Shown piece by piece: positions 1 through 10,051 of a DNA stretch of 64,000 nt (its first letter is position 1; every line of letters starts with the position of its first letter). Both the position numbers and the translations under genes were made by a program. Below the pieces are notes generated by a model. That model was not told the origin of the DNA. It saw only the letters and a list, made by a program, of their open reading frames with translations, and searched no databases. Origin of the DNA: Pirellulales bacterium (GTDB lineage: Bacteria; Planctomycetota; Planctomycetia; Pirellulales; Thermoguttaceae). The DNA lies in assembly GCA_016935315.1 (NCBI GenBank), contig JAFGRD010000028.1:103464-167463 (forward strand), written 5' to 3'.

Positions 1-1890
1 AAGCCAGGGCCGCTCCTGCGGGCTGATCGGGTGGATTGCGGTGCTGAGAGAAAGCTGCGGGGGCGGGCCCGTTTCGGGGCTTCCGTCGCGGCCTTCGACT
101 TGCGAGCTCTGGCTGCGGTCTTCGACGCCCGAAAGCCCTCCCGTGCGGGTGAGCTGATAGGGCCCTTGCCTGCCGATCTCGAAGACCAGCGGACGCAGAC
201 ACCGCCGGGCGTCGCTGCACGTTCTGCCGGCATCGCCGTTGGTGCACCACGGGTCCCAGCGCGACTCCCCCGGCAAGGCCCGGAGTGCCCTGGGATCCTC
301 CAGCGCCAACAACGTGGCGAGGAAGGTGGCGGTCTGGTAGCTGTCGCGGAAGGGCAGCACGTCGCGCTGCAGCCGCTCGTGAAGCCGAAGGCCGAAATGC
401 GAGGCAACCAGGAGGTTCTGCGTATAGGGGTACTCTGGGGCGTGGGCGAAGCCGGCCTCCAGATCGGTGGTGAAGAACCACGCACACGGGAAGTGTCCGG
501 CCAGCGCGCGCAGGATGAGCAGCTTATCGTAGAGGTCGGTGCCCAACACGCCGATGGCCGTAATTTTGCCTCCGTTCTGGCGATGGAGCTCATCCGAGAG
601 CTCGATGATCTCCTGCCGCAGGCGTCGAAGATAATCGAGCTGGCTCCGGCCTTTCGGCGCGTCGCGGCTGGACGTCTCCGGTCCGCCCTCGGCGGGACCA
701 TCGGAAGGGGCGCCGCCGGGCAACATCCCATCGATGCCGCGGAGGTACTGGAAAACGTGCAAGTTGCGTGGGAAAGAGGTCCTCTGTCGAAACGTCTCCG
801 GCAGCGCACGGCCGTAAAGTGTATCCCGCTCCGTGAGCAACACGATGTTCCGCTCGGGGTTCTTCGGTGTCGGAAACGCGCGCCGCAGCTTCAGCTCGTC
901 GCACAACGCACCAACCAACTGCCGATCAGTGCCGACGGCGCGGATCAGCGTGATGCCGCACGGCAGAACGCCCTCGACCAGATCCAGTGGTCGGCGGCCG
1001 TCTTTCTTGGGGGCCAGGATCTCGGGCGAAATCGTGGCCCGCGGTGAGAAGAGCTTCGCCGTCTGGCGGGCGACCTGTTCCGAGTCGATGCGCTCCCAGA
1101 TGTCGGACTCGTCGGCCATCTGTAGCAGCGTGTCGGAGGCGGTCGGCCCCAGGATGCTCAGGCGAATGTGTTGCAGGCAGTCGCCCGGGAACAAGCGACA
1201 CATGATCTGGACGATGGCGTTCACCGGGCGGTCGCCCAACTGTGCCTCGTTGAGCCAACACAGCAGCACGCCGCCGAAGGGCTCAGCCTGTGTGTTCGAG
1301 TGTTCGTTCGCGTCCCGATCGGCGTTCCAGATAGGATCGGGACGGTAGAGCTTGACCGGCACGAGGATCGCATCCGTGATCGGCTGCCGCATGACGGCGA
1401 AATCGGTCGTGACCTCCAACTTCACGTAGCTCATTCGCGTCCCGAGCGAGAGTCTGTAGCGACACGCCCCCAGCGCGGCCAGGACGGCGTAGCGGGTCCG
1501 CATCCGCTGTTCCTTGTCTTCGGCATAGGGCCCGCCCGGCACCAGGATCGGCATGAAGAGCAACTGGCCGTTGCCCTGTGACGTGGTCGCGTCGACGATC
1601 TGGTTGAAATCTCCCCGAAAGACGGGGCACTTGTCGGACGAGGGATCGCGGTACACGGCTTCCAGCGGATCTTCCCACAACCTCGCGAAGACGGCGCCGA
1701 TTTCCCGCGTCGACCGCGGCGGTGGCTCGTTGGGTGCCAACTCGTCGCGTTGCGGGGTCGCCTTGGGGCGCGCGGTCCTCAAAGGCGCTTCGTAGGTCAT
1801 GTAGGCGTAGCAGGCCAGCAAGGCCACGAACAGACTGGGCCAGAGCAGGCCCGACTGCGGCTTGGCATTGGATTCGCGGCGTTCGTCCAC
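1..1890 (-). CDS. Membrane-anchored conserved hypothetical protein, C-terminus cut by window edge
   Basis: An uninterrupted minus-strand frame of 630 codons runs off the left edge, so the C-terminus is missing. I chose the GTG at 1890: GAGAGG lies just upstream and an in-frame TGA sits four codons before it. Residues about 15-33 (GLLWPSLFVALLACYAYMTY) form one membrane anchor. The rest appears soluble and includes a segment around GVLGTDLYDKLLILRAL followed by FPCAWFFTTDLEAGF and LVASHFGLRL. I recall similar segments in large uncharacterised bacterial proteins but can assign no function. It is divergent from the kinase at 2393, with a repeat element between them. Open-frame and start evidence is direct; function is unknown. 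Confidence 0.75.
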   Translation of the reverse strand, partial: MDERRESNAKPQSGLLWPSLFVALLACYAYMTYEAPLRTARPKATPQRDELAPNEPPPRSTREIGAVFARLWEDPLEAVYRDPSSDKCPVFRGDFNQIVDATTSQGNGQLLFMPILVPGGPYAEDKEQRMRTRYAVLAALGACRYRLSLGTRMSYVKLEVTTDFAVMRQPITDAILVPVKLYRPDPIWNADRDANEHSNTQAEPFGGVLLCWLNEAQLGDRPVNAIVQIMCRLFPGDCLQHIRLSILGPTASDTLLQMADESDIWERIDSEQVARQTAKLFSPRATISPEILAPKKDGRRPLDLVEGVLPCGITLIRAVGTDRQLVGALCDELKLRRAFPTPKNPERNIVLLTERDTLYGRALPETFRQRTSFPRNLHVFQYLRGIDGMLPGGAPSDGPAEGGPETSSRDAPKGRSQLDYLRRLRQEIIELSDELHRQNGGKITAIGVLGTDLYDKLLILRALAGHFPCAWFFTTDLEAGFAHAPEYPYTQNLLVASHFGLRLHERLQRDVLPFRDSYQTATFLATLLALEDPRALRALPGESRWDPWCTNGDAGRTCSDARRCLRPLVFEIGRQGPYQLTRTGGLSGVEDRSQSSQVEGRDGSPETGPPPQLSLSTAIHPISPQERPWL

Positions 1891-1901
1891 CGTTCCCTCT
1901 C

Positions 1902-1944
1902 AGTCAGCAGGGGCTCGGTCAGCAGGGGCTCGGTCAGCAGGGGA
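1902..1944. repeat. 15-bp tandem repeat, about 2.9 copies
   Basis: The unit GGTCAGCAGGGGCTC is repeated almost perfectly just upstream of the GTG start at 1890. It lies in the probable leader or promoter region of that gene. No coding role is seen. Confidence 0.8.
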
Positions 1945-2046
1945 CAGCCTGGCCGCAGGGAACTGTCTCTTTCGTGGTGCCTCCGCAGCGCTCCGCTGCA
2001 CCCTCGTCAGACATCTTCAGGGGCCTGCTTGCTTCGACAGAGAGTC

Positions 2047-2149
2047 TATTGACGCTTGCACACTCAATGCGCGAGGGCGACCAACGGGAGCCCAACATCT
2101 CCGGTCTGCCGTTGGTCGGCCTTGATCATTCACAATGCAAACATCGACA
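2047..2149 (-). repeat. 103-bp palindromic MITE-like repeat, copy A
   Basis: This copy reads TATTGACGCTTGCA at the left end. The inner left arm is GACCAACGGGAG and the right arm a slightly decayed GCCGTTGGTC. The right end TGCAAACATCGACA has drifted from the TCAATA of other copies. Orientation is opposite to copies B, C and D. It lies between two divergent genes. Confidence 0.85.
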
Positions 2150-2392
2150 GATGCTTATAGCACCTCCTCGGTCCAACGCAATACCCCGCTTAGGTGGATT
2201 TCGTGGCGGTCGCGCGCTGACCAACGGGACCTCGGCCCAATGGTGACGGATGGGCGGCGAGCGACGACCCTCCAGGCAGCACCCGGTCCCGATTCGGCGA
2301 AGGATAGCTGCAACGGGGTCTGCCGATGGGCCATGGTCTTGGTGGCGAAAGAGAGTTAGGATGAAAGGGGTATTCGCATTTGGGACAACGGC
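2150..2392. other. Non-coding upstream region of the kinase gene
   Basis: No convincing gene is present here. A lone GACCAACGGGAC near 2219-2230 resembles one arm of the nearby repeat and may be a remnant. An ATG at 2361 preceded by TTAGG is out of frame with the kinase. I cannot identify a clear promoter. Confidence 0.5.
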
Positions 2393-4279
2393 ATGGGCAT
2401 CGACCGGCTTGGACCTTATCAGATCGTTGGCACTCTGGGCCGCGGCGGCATGGGGACCGTCTATCAGGGCGTTGACCGACAGACCGACGCGCCGGCCGCC
2501 GTGAAGCTGTTGTCGATTGCGTTGGCGACGGAAGAAGGATTCCGCAAGCGGTTTGCCGGCGAGATCGAGACCCTGCGGAAGCTGAACCATCCGAACATCG
2601 TCCGACTCTACGGCTTCGGCGAACAGGACGGTCTGCTCTTTTACGCCATGGAACTGGTCGACGGCAGCAGCCTGGAACAAGAACTCGCACGGGGGCGGCG
2701 ATTCGACTGGCGCGAGGTGACCCAAATCGCCATCGAAACCTGCCGGGCGTTAAGGCATGCACACGACCGCGGCGTGATCCATCGCGACATCAAGCCGGGC
2801 AACCTCCTGCTGGCGGCCGACGGCCACGTGAAGCTCTCCGATTTCGGCATCGCCCGGCTGTTCGGCGGCAGCGCCGTTACCCACGCGGGCAACGTGCTGG
2901 GGACGGCCGAGTATATGGCGCCGGAACAGGCGGCCGGACAGCCGGTGGGCCTCCGAGCCGACCTGTACAGCCTCGGCGGCGTGATGTACGCGCTGTTGGC
3001 CGGCCGGCCCATGTTTCGTGCGAAATCGCTGCCCGACGTTCTGCACAAGCAGCGGTTCGAGAAACCCGATCGGGTCGGCAGACACGCCCCCGACGTCCCC
3101 GCCGTGCTCGAAGAGATCATCGGCCAGTTGCTCGAGAAGGATCCGGACCGCCGGGTGCCCAACGCGACCATCCTGGGACGCCAACTGGAGGCGATGCAGC
3201 ACGGCTTGTCGCTGGCGGTCGAAACGGTCGACGCGGATCCCGATGTCCTTAGCGGCCCCCGCAGCGCCGCGGTCGCACCGCCGTCGCCGCCGGACTCGTC
3301 GGAGGTCGACCAGTCGGCCGTCACACGGGGCATGGGCGACAGTGGCGAAGGGCAGCCTTCCGTGACCGCCTCGTGGCCGACTCCCCCTGCGCCCGCCGAC
3401 GAGGAGGTGCCCGACACCAAGCCCACGTCGTCCGGCGACGCTCCCGACGGCCCGCAGCCCATCTCGCCCAGCGACGCGCCCCACGACGCGAAACCCACCG
3501 AGGAGCCGGAACCGCGCACGCATTTCACTCCGGTTGCCGCTGAGGAACTGGATCGGCCCGCGGAGGTTCGCCACCACCCGGCATGGATCTCGCCACAGAC
3601 GTGGGCATTGGCCGCGGGCCTGATCGCGGTGGGTCTGACGGTCTGGCATTTTCTCCAGCCGCCTTCGGCCGACGACCTGCATGAAACGATCGCGGCCCAT
3701 GCGCGCGAGGGAACGATCGAGTCGCTTCTGCAGGCGGAGGACGAGATCGAAACGTTCCTGCGGTTGCATGCCCGCGACTCCCGCTGCCGCCAGTTGCGCC
3801 AGTACGAAACGGAGATCGAATTGTATCGGTTGGAGCAGAAGTTCCGGTTGCGTGCGAAGGGACTCGCTAGCACCGACCGCATGCTGCCGATCGAACGGGC
3901 CTACCTCGAAGCGATCAACTACGTCCGGCTGGACCCCGAGCGGGCGATGGCCAAGCTGGAGGCGTTGCTCGAGCTGTACAATCACCGGCACGACATGACG
4001 GGCCCGACCGGCAAGTGCCTCGAACTGGCCCGTCGCCGGCTGGCAAGCCTTCGCGAACAGCTCGATCCCGAGATGGCCCAGCATCTGGCGCTGGTGCAAA
4101 GCCGCCTCCGCGTGGCCGACGAGCTTCGCCAGAGCGAGCCGCAGCGCGCCCGGGCGATGTACCGGGCCGTGATCGAGCTTTACCAGGACAAGCCCTGGGC
4201 CGCCGACGCCGTTCGCCGCGCCCGGCAGGCCCTGACCGAGGGGTCAACCCAACAGAAAACGGATCAGATGGATCGCTGA
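2393..4279 (+). CDS. Transmembrane Ser/Thr protein kinase (PknB/Hanks type)
   Basis: The 628-residue protein has an N-terminal kinase domain (about 10-270) with all key motifs: glycine loop GRGGMG 16-21, ATP-binding Lys38, HRDIKPGN with catalytic Asp132, DFG at 150-152 and APE at 176-178. A Pro/Ser/Asp-rich linker (about 280-395) follows, then one membrane segment near 400-425 (WALAAGLIAVGLTVW). A helical, Arg/Glu-rich C-terminal region of about 200 residues probably lies outside the cytoplasm and may sense or bind partners. It is likely an active signalling kinase; the substrate is unknown. The start ATG has no strong ribosome site. hemB follows about 110 bp downstream but is functionally unrelated. 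Confidence 0.9.
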   Translation: MGIDRLGPYQIVGTLGRGGMGTVYQGVDRQTDAPAAVKLLSIALATEEGFRKRFAGEIETLRKLNHPNIVRLYGFGEQDGLLFYAMELVDGSSLEQELARGRRFDWREVTQIAIETCRALRHAHDRGVIHRDIKPGNLLLAADGHVKLSDFGIARLFGGSAVTHAGNVLGTAEYMAPEQAAGQPVGLRADLYSLGGVMYALLAGRPMFRAKSLPDVLHKQRFEKPDRVGRHAPDVPAVLEEIIGQLLEKDPDRRVPNATILGRQLEAMQHGLSLAVETVDADPDVLSGPRSAAVAPPSPPDSSEVDQSAVTRGMGDSGEGQPSVTASWPTPPAPADEEVPDTKPTSSGDAPDGPQPISPSDAPHDAKPTEEPEPRTHFTPVAAEELDRPAEVRHHPAWISPQTWALAAGLIAVGLTVWHFLQPPSADDLHETIAAHAREGTIESLLQAEDEIETFLRLHARDSRCRQLRQYETEIELYRLEQKFRLRAKGLASTDRMLPIERAYLEAINYVRLDPERAMAKLEALLELYNHRHDMTGPTGKCLELARRRLASLREQLDPEMAQHLALVQSRLRVADELRQSEPQRARAMYRAVIELYQDKPWAADAVRRARQALTEGSTQQKTDQMDR

Positions 4280-4388
4280 AGCCCGGCAGCCGGCCTGCGA
4301 AGAGGCTCGTGTCGGACCGATGGGAAAGACGTCGGAAGCGTGTGGCCACACTCAACCAACTCAACACTCAACCACCTCAACAACAACC

Positions 4389-5405
4389 ATGAGCAACGAA
4401 CGACACGCGGAGATGTCCGCCTTTCCGACCACTCGGCTGCGCCGACTCCGCTATCTCCCGGCGGTCCGCGAACTGGTCAAGGAGACCAGGCTTTCGCCGG
4501 CCGACCTGATCTTGCCTCTGTTTGTGCGGCCGGGCAAGGGCGTCCGGCAAGAGATCTCGGCCATGCCGGGAAACTACCAGGTTTCGCCCGACCTGCTGGT
4601 CGACGAGGTCCGCCGGGTGGCCGACCAGGGCCTCGGCGGCGTGATTCTCTTCGGCATTCCCGCGGAGAAGGACGCCACCGGCAGCGATGCCGTCAGCGAC
4701 CGCGGCATCGTGCCGCAGGCCGTCCGCGAAGCCAAGCGCGCCGTGCCCGAGCTGCTGCTGATCACCGACGTCTGCTTCTGCGAGTATACCGACCACGGCC
4801 ACTGCGGTGTGTTCAGCGAAGCCACCGGCCGCAAGGACGTCGACAACGACGCCACGCTGCGGCTGCTGGCCGAACAGGCGGTGGTCCACGCCCGGGCGGG
4901 CGCCGACATGGTGGCCCCCAGCGGCATGATGGACGGCATGGTGGGGGCAATCCGCCAGGGCCTGGACGCGGCCGATTTCGCGCACGTGCCGATCATGAGC
5001 TACGCGGCCAAGTACGCCAGCGCGTTTTACGGCCCGTTTCGCGAAGCGGCCGAGTGTGCCCCGAAGTTCGGCGACCGTCGCAGCTACCAAATGGACCCGG
5101 CGGCCGCGGCGGAACAGGCGCTGCGCGAGGTCGCGCTCGACCTGGCCGAAGGGGCCGACCTGGTCATGGTCAAGCCGGCCCTGGCCTACCTGGACATCAT
5201 CCGTCTCGTGCACGACCGTTGGCCCGGCGTACCGTTGGCCGCGTACAACGTGTCGGGCGAGTTCAGCATGGTCAAGGCGGCGGCCCAGCGTGGCTGGCTC
5301 GACGAGCAGGCGGTCGTTTTGGAGAGCCTCACGGCCATCAAGCGGGCCGGCGCCAGCATTATCCTAACCTATTGGGCCAAGGACGTGGTGCGATGGCTGA
5401 CATAG
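4389..5405 (+). CDS. hemB: Delta-aminolevulinic acid dehydratase (porphobilinogen synthase)
   Basis: This enzyme condenses two 5-aminolevulinate molecules to porphobilinogen in the cytosolic tetrapyrrole pathway. The 338-residue protein is the usual length. Both catalytic lysines are visible: Lys208 in SYAAKYASAFYG and Schiff-base Lys262 in VMVKPALAY. Cys129, Cys131 and Cys139 in DVCFCEYTDHGHCG form the zinc-binding triad, so this is the zinc-dependent type. ATG 4389 (MSNERH) was chosen; the frame opens at 4320 but the extra residues (a Thr/Gln-rich stretch) are not family-like, and ATG 4413 is an alternative. No clear Shine-Dalgarno sequence is present. Heme supply fits the several CxxCH proteins encoded nearby, though that link is inference. 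Confidence 0.96.
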   Translation: MSNERHAEMSAFPTTRLRRLRYLPAVRELVKETRLSPADLILPLFVRPGKGVRQEISAMPGNYQVSPDLLVDEVRRVADQGLGGVILFGIPAEKDATGSDAVSDRGIVPQAVREAKRAVPELLLITDVCFCEYTDHGHCGVFSEATGRKDVDNDATLRLLAEQAVVHARAGADMVAPSGMMDGMVGAIRQGLDAADFAHVPIMSYAAKYASAFYGPFREAAECAPKFGDRRSYQMDPAAAAEQALREVALDLAEGADLVMVKPALAYLDIIRLVHDRWPGVPLAAYNVSGEFSMVKAAAQRGWLDEQAVVLESLTAIKRAGASIILTYWAKDVVRWLT

Positions 5406-5468
5406 AAAAGGCCATTTGTTTTCAAGGGTCCATGGAACTCATCTGAGATGAACGACAGGGGACTTTCC

Positions 5469-7001
5469 ATGATGGATCATTACCGACGGCAAATTGTGGG
5501 CGCCGGGCTGCTGCTGGGAATGCTCGCTTCGCCATCTTTAGCTGCGGAATCAAGTGGCGATGGGCCGCTGAATGTCATGCTGCTGACGGCGGACGATCTG
5601 CACTGCCTGTCGCTCGGCAGCTTCGGCGGCGAAATTGCAGACTTGACGCCGAATCTGGATCGCCTGGCTTCCGAAGGGATGCGTTTCTACCGGGCGCACG
5701 TGAACGCGGCGATCTGCCAGCCCAGCCGCGGCGTATTGGCCACCGGCCGCTACGGACATAACAGCGGTGTCATGGGCTTTATGCATACCGAGCGTGACAT
5801 CCCGACGGTCATGCAGATGCTCCGCGATGCCGGCTACTTGACGGGCATCTTGGGTAAGGTGGGGCATTCGACCCCCAAGGCCGATTATCGCTGGGATTTC
5901 GCCCATGACCAGAACGAACTGGGCGCCGGACGGAACCCCGAGATCTACTACCAGTACTGCCGCGAGTTCTTCCAGCGGTGCCGCGGCGAAAACAAGCCGT
6001 TCTACTTCATGGTCAATTCGCACGATCCGCACCGGCCCTACCACGTCGCCGGCAAACCGATCCAAGGCGCCGTCGAGCCGTCGCGGACCTATCAGCCCGA
6101 TCAGGTGCCGGTCCCCGGTTTCGTGCCTGACCTGCCGGGCGTCCGCCAGGAGTTGAGCTACTACTTGAACTCGGTGCGCCGCTGTGACGACACCTTCGGC
6201 AGAGTGCTGCAGGCGTTGCAGGAGTCCGGCTTTGCAGATCGGACGCTGGTCATGTTCCTGTCCGACAACGGCATCGCCATCCCCTTTGCCAAGTGCAACG
6301 CCTACCTGGCCAGCACGCGCACGCCCTGGATCGTCCGCTGGCCGGGTGTGGTCCAACCGGGAAGCGAGAATCATGAGCATTTCATTTCCGGAATCGACTT
6401 CTTCCCCACGGTGCTGGATGCGCTGCATCTGCCGATCCCCCGCGGGCTGGACGGCCGCACGTTCCTGCCCCTGTTGCACGGCGAGCCGCAGGTGGGCCGC
6501 GACAGCGTGTTCACGCAGATCGACAAGAAAGCGGGAAACGCTGCCGTGCCCATGCGCTGCATTCAGGACAGTCGTTTCGGGTACATTTTCAACGCCTGGA
6601 GCGATGGCACGTACTGGTACCGGAACAACAACGAGGGGCTGACGATGAAGGCCATGAACGAAGCGGCCGACGACGATCCGTTCATCGCCGAGCGGGTCCG
6701 TATGTTCCGTTACCGCGAACAGGAAGAGTTGTACGACTTACAGCAAGATCCGGACTGCCTGCACAATCTGGCTGCCGATTCAGAGTTCCAACGCGTGACT
6801 GACAGGATGCGTCGGCAATTGGCCGAGGCAATGGTGAAGTCGAACGATCCGCTGTTGCCCGCCTTCGAGCATCGCGACTCGCCGGAGCACGTCAAAGCGG
6901 TGATGCGGGACGTCTACGGCCCGCACCGGGCGAACGCCGGCAAGAAACCGGAGAGACGCCCCAGACAGTTGAAGCCGCCCCGGAACAACACAAGAAGTTG
7001 A
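5469..7001 (+). CDS. Secreted sulfatase (formylglycine type)
   Basis: This is a type I sulfatase that hydrolyses sulfate esters after conversion of a cysteine to formylglycine. The motif CQPSRGVLATGR (a CxPSR signature, Cys83 from this start) and the TADDLH metal site identify it, together with later SHDPHRPYH and SDNGIAI metal-binding motifs. The N-terminus (MMDHYRRQIVGAGLLLGMLASPSLAAE) is a signal peptide, so it acts in the periplasm or outside. ATG 5469 was preferred because AGGGG lies about eight bases upstream; an in-frame ATG at 5448 adds seven residues. Overall style resembles heparan N-sulfatase/S1_8-like enzymes, but the substrate cannot be read from sequence. It opens the glycan block with GH127 downstream. 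Confidence 0.93.
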   Translation: MMDHYRRQIVGAGLLLGMLASPSLAAESSGDGPLNVMLLTADDLHCLSLGSFGGEIADLTPNLDRLASEGMRFYRAHVNAAICQPSRGVLATGRYGHNSGVMGFMHTERDIPTVMQMLRDAGYLTGILGKVGHSTPKADYRWDFAHDQNELGAGRNPEIYYQYCREFFQRCRGENKPFYFMVNSHDPHRPYHVAGKPIQGAVEPSRTYQPDQVPVPGFVPDLPGVRQELSYYLNSVRRCDDTFGRVLQALQESGFADRTLVMFLSDNGIAIPFAKCNAYLASTRTPWIVRWPGVVQPGSENHEHFISGIDFFPTVLDALHLPIPRGLDGRTFLPLLHGEPQVGRDSVFTQIDKKAGNAAVPMRCIQDSRFGYIFNAWSDGTYWYRNNNEGLTMKAMNEAADDDPFIAERVRMFRYREQEELYDLQQDPDCLHNLAADSEFQRVTDRMRRQLAEAMVKSNDPLLPAFEHRDSPEHVKAVMRDVYGPHRANAGKKPERRPRQLKPPRNNTRS

Positions 7002-7146
7002 GAAGAAACGACGTCGACATGAACAGAGTGTTCTTTGGAAGCGACCTCCGCTTATTGATGTCGGCATGGCGACCGTCAACAAGACAAGGTTGGCTCGCAA
7101 TGCGAGTGCTGTTTCGACACACCTGAACCTGCAAGGAGTTGACTCG

Positions 7147-9816
7147 ATGAGACATTCCATCCTCGCCTTTCATGTCATGATCTTCACGTGGATGTGTCTT
7201 TGCCACGTTTGTTCGGCTCGGGACGAAGAAGCTCAGCCGGTCAATCTCGCGGTGGCGGCGACACCGTCGACATCGTACGTCTCAGGCCACGAAACGCTTG
7301 CCGCGATCAACGACGGATTCGATCCGCGCGATTCCAATGACAGGCATCACGGCCAGTACGGCAACTGGCCGCGGCGCGGTACGCAGTGGGTGCAGTACGA
7401 GTGGCGGCAGCCGATTAGCACGAATAGGATCGACGTCTACTGGTGGAACGACCGCCAAGGCGTGCGATTCCCAACATCCTGCCGGCTGCTTTACTGGGAC
7501 GGCGACAAGTTTGCACCGGCAGAAACAACAAGCGGCCTGACCATCGAGAAGGACAAGTACAGCGCCACGACGTTCGCAGAAATCACAACGACACGCCTGA
7601 AACTGGAGATGGACGGGGATGGCGCCTATTCGACGGGAATCCTCGAGTGGAAGGTCTACGATTCCGGCAACTCTCCGGAGTTTCCACCGCGAGTGACAGC
7701 GGGCATCGACCGTGTTGTTGTCGTAGGAGGCAAGACGCACCTCGACGGTGCGGTTCAACTGCTCTCCCGAAAACGAGGATCCGTCAGCACTCGCTGGTCA
7801 AAGGAATCGGGCCCGGGCAATGTCTCCTTCGCTGATCCGAACAGTCTGTGCACCACGGCAAGCTGCTCGCAGCCCGGCGACTACGTTCTGAAACTGAACG
7901 CTACGGCCGGCGATCAAAGCGGCTCGTCAACACAGAAAGTCTTATGCATCGACCCGCCTCCCGCGGAGCCTCTGTGCATGGTCGACATGTCCAGGTACAC
8001 AATTGACAACCCGTTGTGGAATGATCGGGCCAAGGCTCTGATCGTGCACTGGATACCGCACTGCATTCGCAAAATCAACGATCCGGACCTGAGAGAAGGG
8101 GGGATCAACAACTTCTTGGAAGCCGCGCAGAAGCTGGCCGGCGAGCCGCATGAAGCGCATCGCGGCTATGTATTCTCCAACGCCTGGGTCTATAACACGA
8201 TCGAAGCCATGTGTTTTGCGTTAATGGTGGACCCACGCGGAGACCCCGAGATCTTGGACGCCCAGCAACAGATGCGGAGCACTCTGGAAGACTGGATTCC
8301 CAAGGTGCTGGCCGCACAGGAACCTGATGGATACATTCAAACGGCATTCACCTTAAGCGACCGCCAGCGATGGTCGCCCCGGCACCGCGGCGATCATGAA
8401 GGTTATGTGGCCGGCTATTTTCTCGACGCTGCGGCCGCGCATTACCAGCAGACGGGCGGTGGCGACAAGCGCCTGTACAATGCAGCGAAAAAGCTGGCTG
8501 ACTGTTGGGACGAACAGATCGGCCCGTCGCCCAAACAAGCCTGGTACGACGGACATCAAGCCATGGAGATGGCCCTGTTTCGTTTCGGACGGCTCGTAGG
8601 CGATGTGGAAGGCGGCGGGAAAGGGGACAAATACCTGGCTCTCGGCAAGTTCTTACTTGACTGCCGCAAGGACGGAAGCGAGTACGATCAAAGCCACGTC
8701 CCTGTCACTCAACAGTATGAAGCCGTGGGACATGCGGTACGTGCTTCTTATTCCTACACCGGCATGGCCGACGTTGTGCTGGCAACCGGGGACATCGATT
8801 ACCAGAGCGCCGTGATGTCACTGTGGAACAGCATCGTCCATCGCAAGTATTACGTAACGGGCGGGATCGGAAGTGGCGAGACGTCCGAGGGTTTTGGGCC
8901 CGACTATTCGCTCCGCCACAACGCCTATTGCGAGTCATGCTCCAGTTGCGGCGAAGTCCAATTCCAACATCGACTCTGTTTGATTCACCACGACGCGAAA
9001 TACGCGGACCTCTACGAGGAGACGCTCTACAACGCGCTGCTCGGATCGATTGATCTGGCCGGCGAGAAGTTCTACTACCAGAACCCACTTGACGAACGAC
9101 GCCCGCGATATGAGTGGCACGGCTGTCCTTGCTGTGTTGGCAATATCCCGCTCACGCTCCTGATGCTGCCCACATGGACGTACGCCCGAGACGACCAGAA
9201 CGTGTACATCAACTTGTTCATCGGCGGTTCCACTCAGGTCGGTGACGTGGCGGGCACTCAGGTCGGGCTGACCCAGAGGACGGACTATCCGTGGGGCGGT
9301 GACGTGTCGATTACGGTCAATCCGGAATCCGCCCGAACGTTCGGCGTACGCATTCGCTCGCCAAGACATAGCGTCAGCGATTTGTACACCTGTTCGCCCG
9401 AGTCTGACGGGATTGCCTCCATCTCCGTGAACGGCCAGACAATCACACCGCCGATCGAGAAGGGGTATGTGGTCGTCCATCGCAAGTGGAAGGCAGGCGA
9501 TCGCATCGATTTGACGCTTCCCATGAAGGCTCAGCGAGTGAAAGGCGTCGACAAGATCGAGGCAACGCGCGACCGCGTCGCGCTGCGGCGTGGCCCGCTG
9601 ATCTACGCCGTCGAGGAAGTGGACCAAGATCCAGACGCGGTCCTGTCGTCAACGGCCGAGTTGAAAGCCGAGTGGCGTGCAGATCTGCTCCACGGCACCG
9701 TTGTCCTGACAAGCGTTTGGAGCGATCAATCCGCTCTAATGGCAATTCCTTACTACCTGCGCAACAATCGAAAACCCAGCTCTTTGTCACGCGTCTGGAT
9801 ACGCGACGGAGAGTAG
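7147..9816 (+). CDS. Secreted GH127 (DUF1680) beta-L-arabinofuranosidase-like enzyme with discoidin-like N-terminus
   Basis: The 889-residue protein has a signal peptide, a discoidin/F5-8C-like carbohydrate-binding region (about 30-165), an Ig/PKD-like region (about 168-262) and a GH127 catalytic region to the end. The GH127 zinc-thiolate site is recognisable: Glu596 and Cys598 in YCESC, and Cys662-Cys663 in HGCPCCVGN. In characterised HypBA1 the equivalent residues bind zinc and supply the cysteine nucleophile. An exo-acting furanosidase on arabinofuranosyl or related residues is therefore likely; exact linkage is unknown. Start ATG 7147 has AAGGAG nine bases upstream. Flanking sulfatases suggest removal of sulfate before or after glycan trimming. 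Confidence 0.9.
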   Translation: MRHSILAFHVMIFTWMCLCHVCSARDEEAQPVNLAVAATPSTSYVSGHETLAAINDGFDPRDSNDRHHGQYGNWPRRGTQWVQYEWRQPISTNRIDVYWWNDRQGVRFPTSCRLLYWDGDKFAPAETTSGLTIEKDKYSATTFAEITTTRLKLEMDGDGAYSTGILEWKVYDSGNSPEFPPRVTAGIDRVVVVGGKTHLDGAVQLLSRKRGSVSTRWSKESGPGNVSFADPNSLCTTASCSQPGDYVLKLNATAGDQSGSSTQKVLCIDPPPAEPLCMVDMSRYTIDNPLWNDRAKALIVHWIPHCIRKINDPDLREGGINNFLEAAQKLAGEPHEAHRGYVFSNAWVYNTIEAMCFALMVDPRGDPEILDAQQQMRSTLEDWIPKVLAAQEPDGYIQTAFTLSDRQRWSPRHRGDHEGYVAGYFLDAAAAHYQQTGGGDKRLYNAAKKLADCWDEQIGPSPKQAWYDGHQAMEMALFRFGRLVGDVEGGGKGDKYLALGKFLLDCRKDGSEYDQSHVPVTQQYEAVGHAVRASYSYTGMADVVLATGDIDYQSAVMSLWNSIVHRKYYVTGGIGSGETSEGFGPDYSLRHNAYCESCSSCGEVQFQHRLCLIHHDAKYADLYEETLYNALLGSIDLAGEKFYYQNPLDERRPRYEWHGCPCCVGNIPLTLLMLPTWTYARDDQNVYINLFIGGSTQVGDVAGTQVGLTQRTDYPWGGDVSITVNPESARTFGVRIRSPRHSVSDLYTCSPESDGIASISVNGQTITPPIEKGYVVVHRKWKAGDRIDLTLPMKAQRVKGVDKIEATRDRVALRRGPLIYAVEEVDQDPDAVLSSTAELKAEWRADLLHGTVVLTSVWSDQSALMAIPYYLRNNRKPSSLSRVWIRDGE

Positions 9817-9818
9817 TT

Positions 9819-9836
9819 CGGCCTTTCCCGAGGCCG
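9819..9836 (+). terminator. Weak hairpin after the GH127 gene
   Basis: CGGCCT and AGGCCG form a 6-bp stem with a 6-base loop only three bases beyond the stop codon. There is no U-tract, so termination is uncertain. Confidence 0.3.
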
Positions 9837-10051
9837 GTCGGCATCTTCAAAGGAATCGCGCGAGAAACCGACTCTACTGAATCGGTGAAACGCATCGTGA
9901 GAAGCCTTCATCGGGGAGAATGGAGAGGAAGAGCATCTTGCGTGCATCCGCTTCGACTCACGGGCCACATGGGGCGAAAGGCTGATCCTGTCGCCGAGAA
10001 AAGCAGGTGGTCGTAGCCGCCCTTGCACGCTCAATCCCCTGGGAGCCAAAC

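Noticed and set aside
4320..4388. Upstream extension of hemB
   Set aside because: The added residues are a Thr/Gln/His-rich low-complexity stretch absent from the family; the ATG at 4389 gives normal length.
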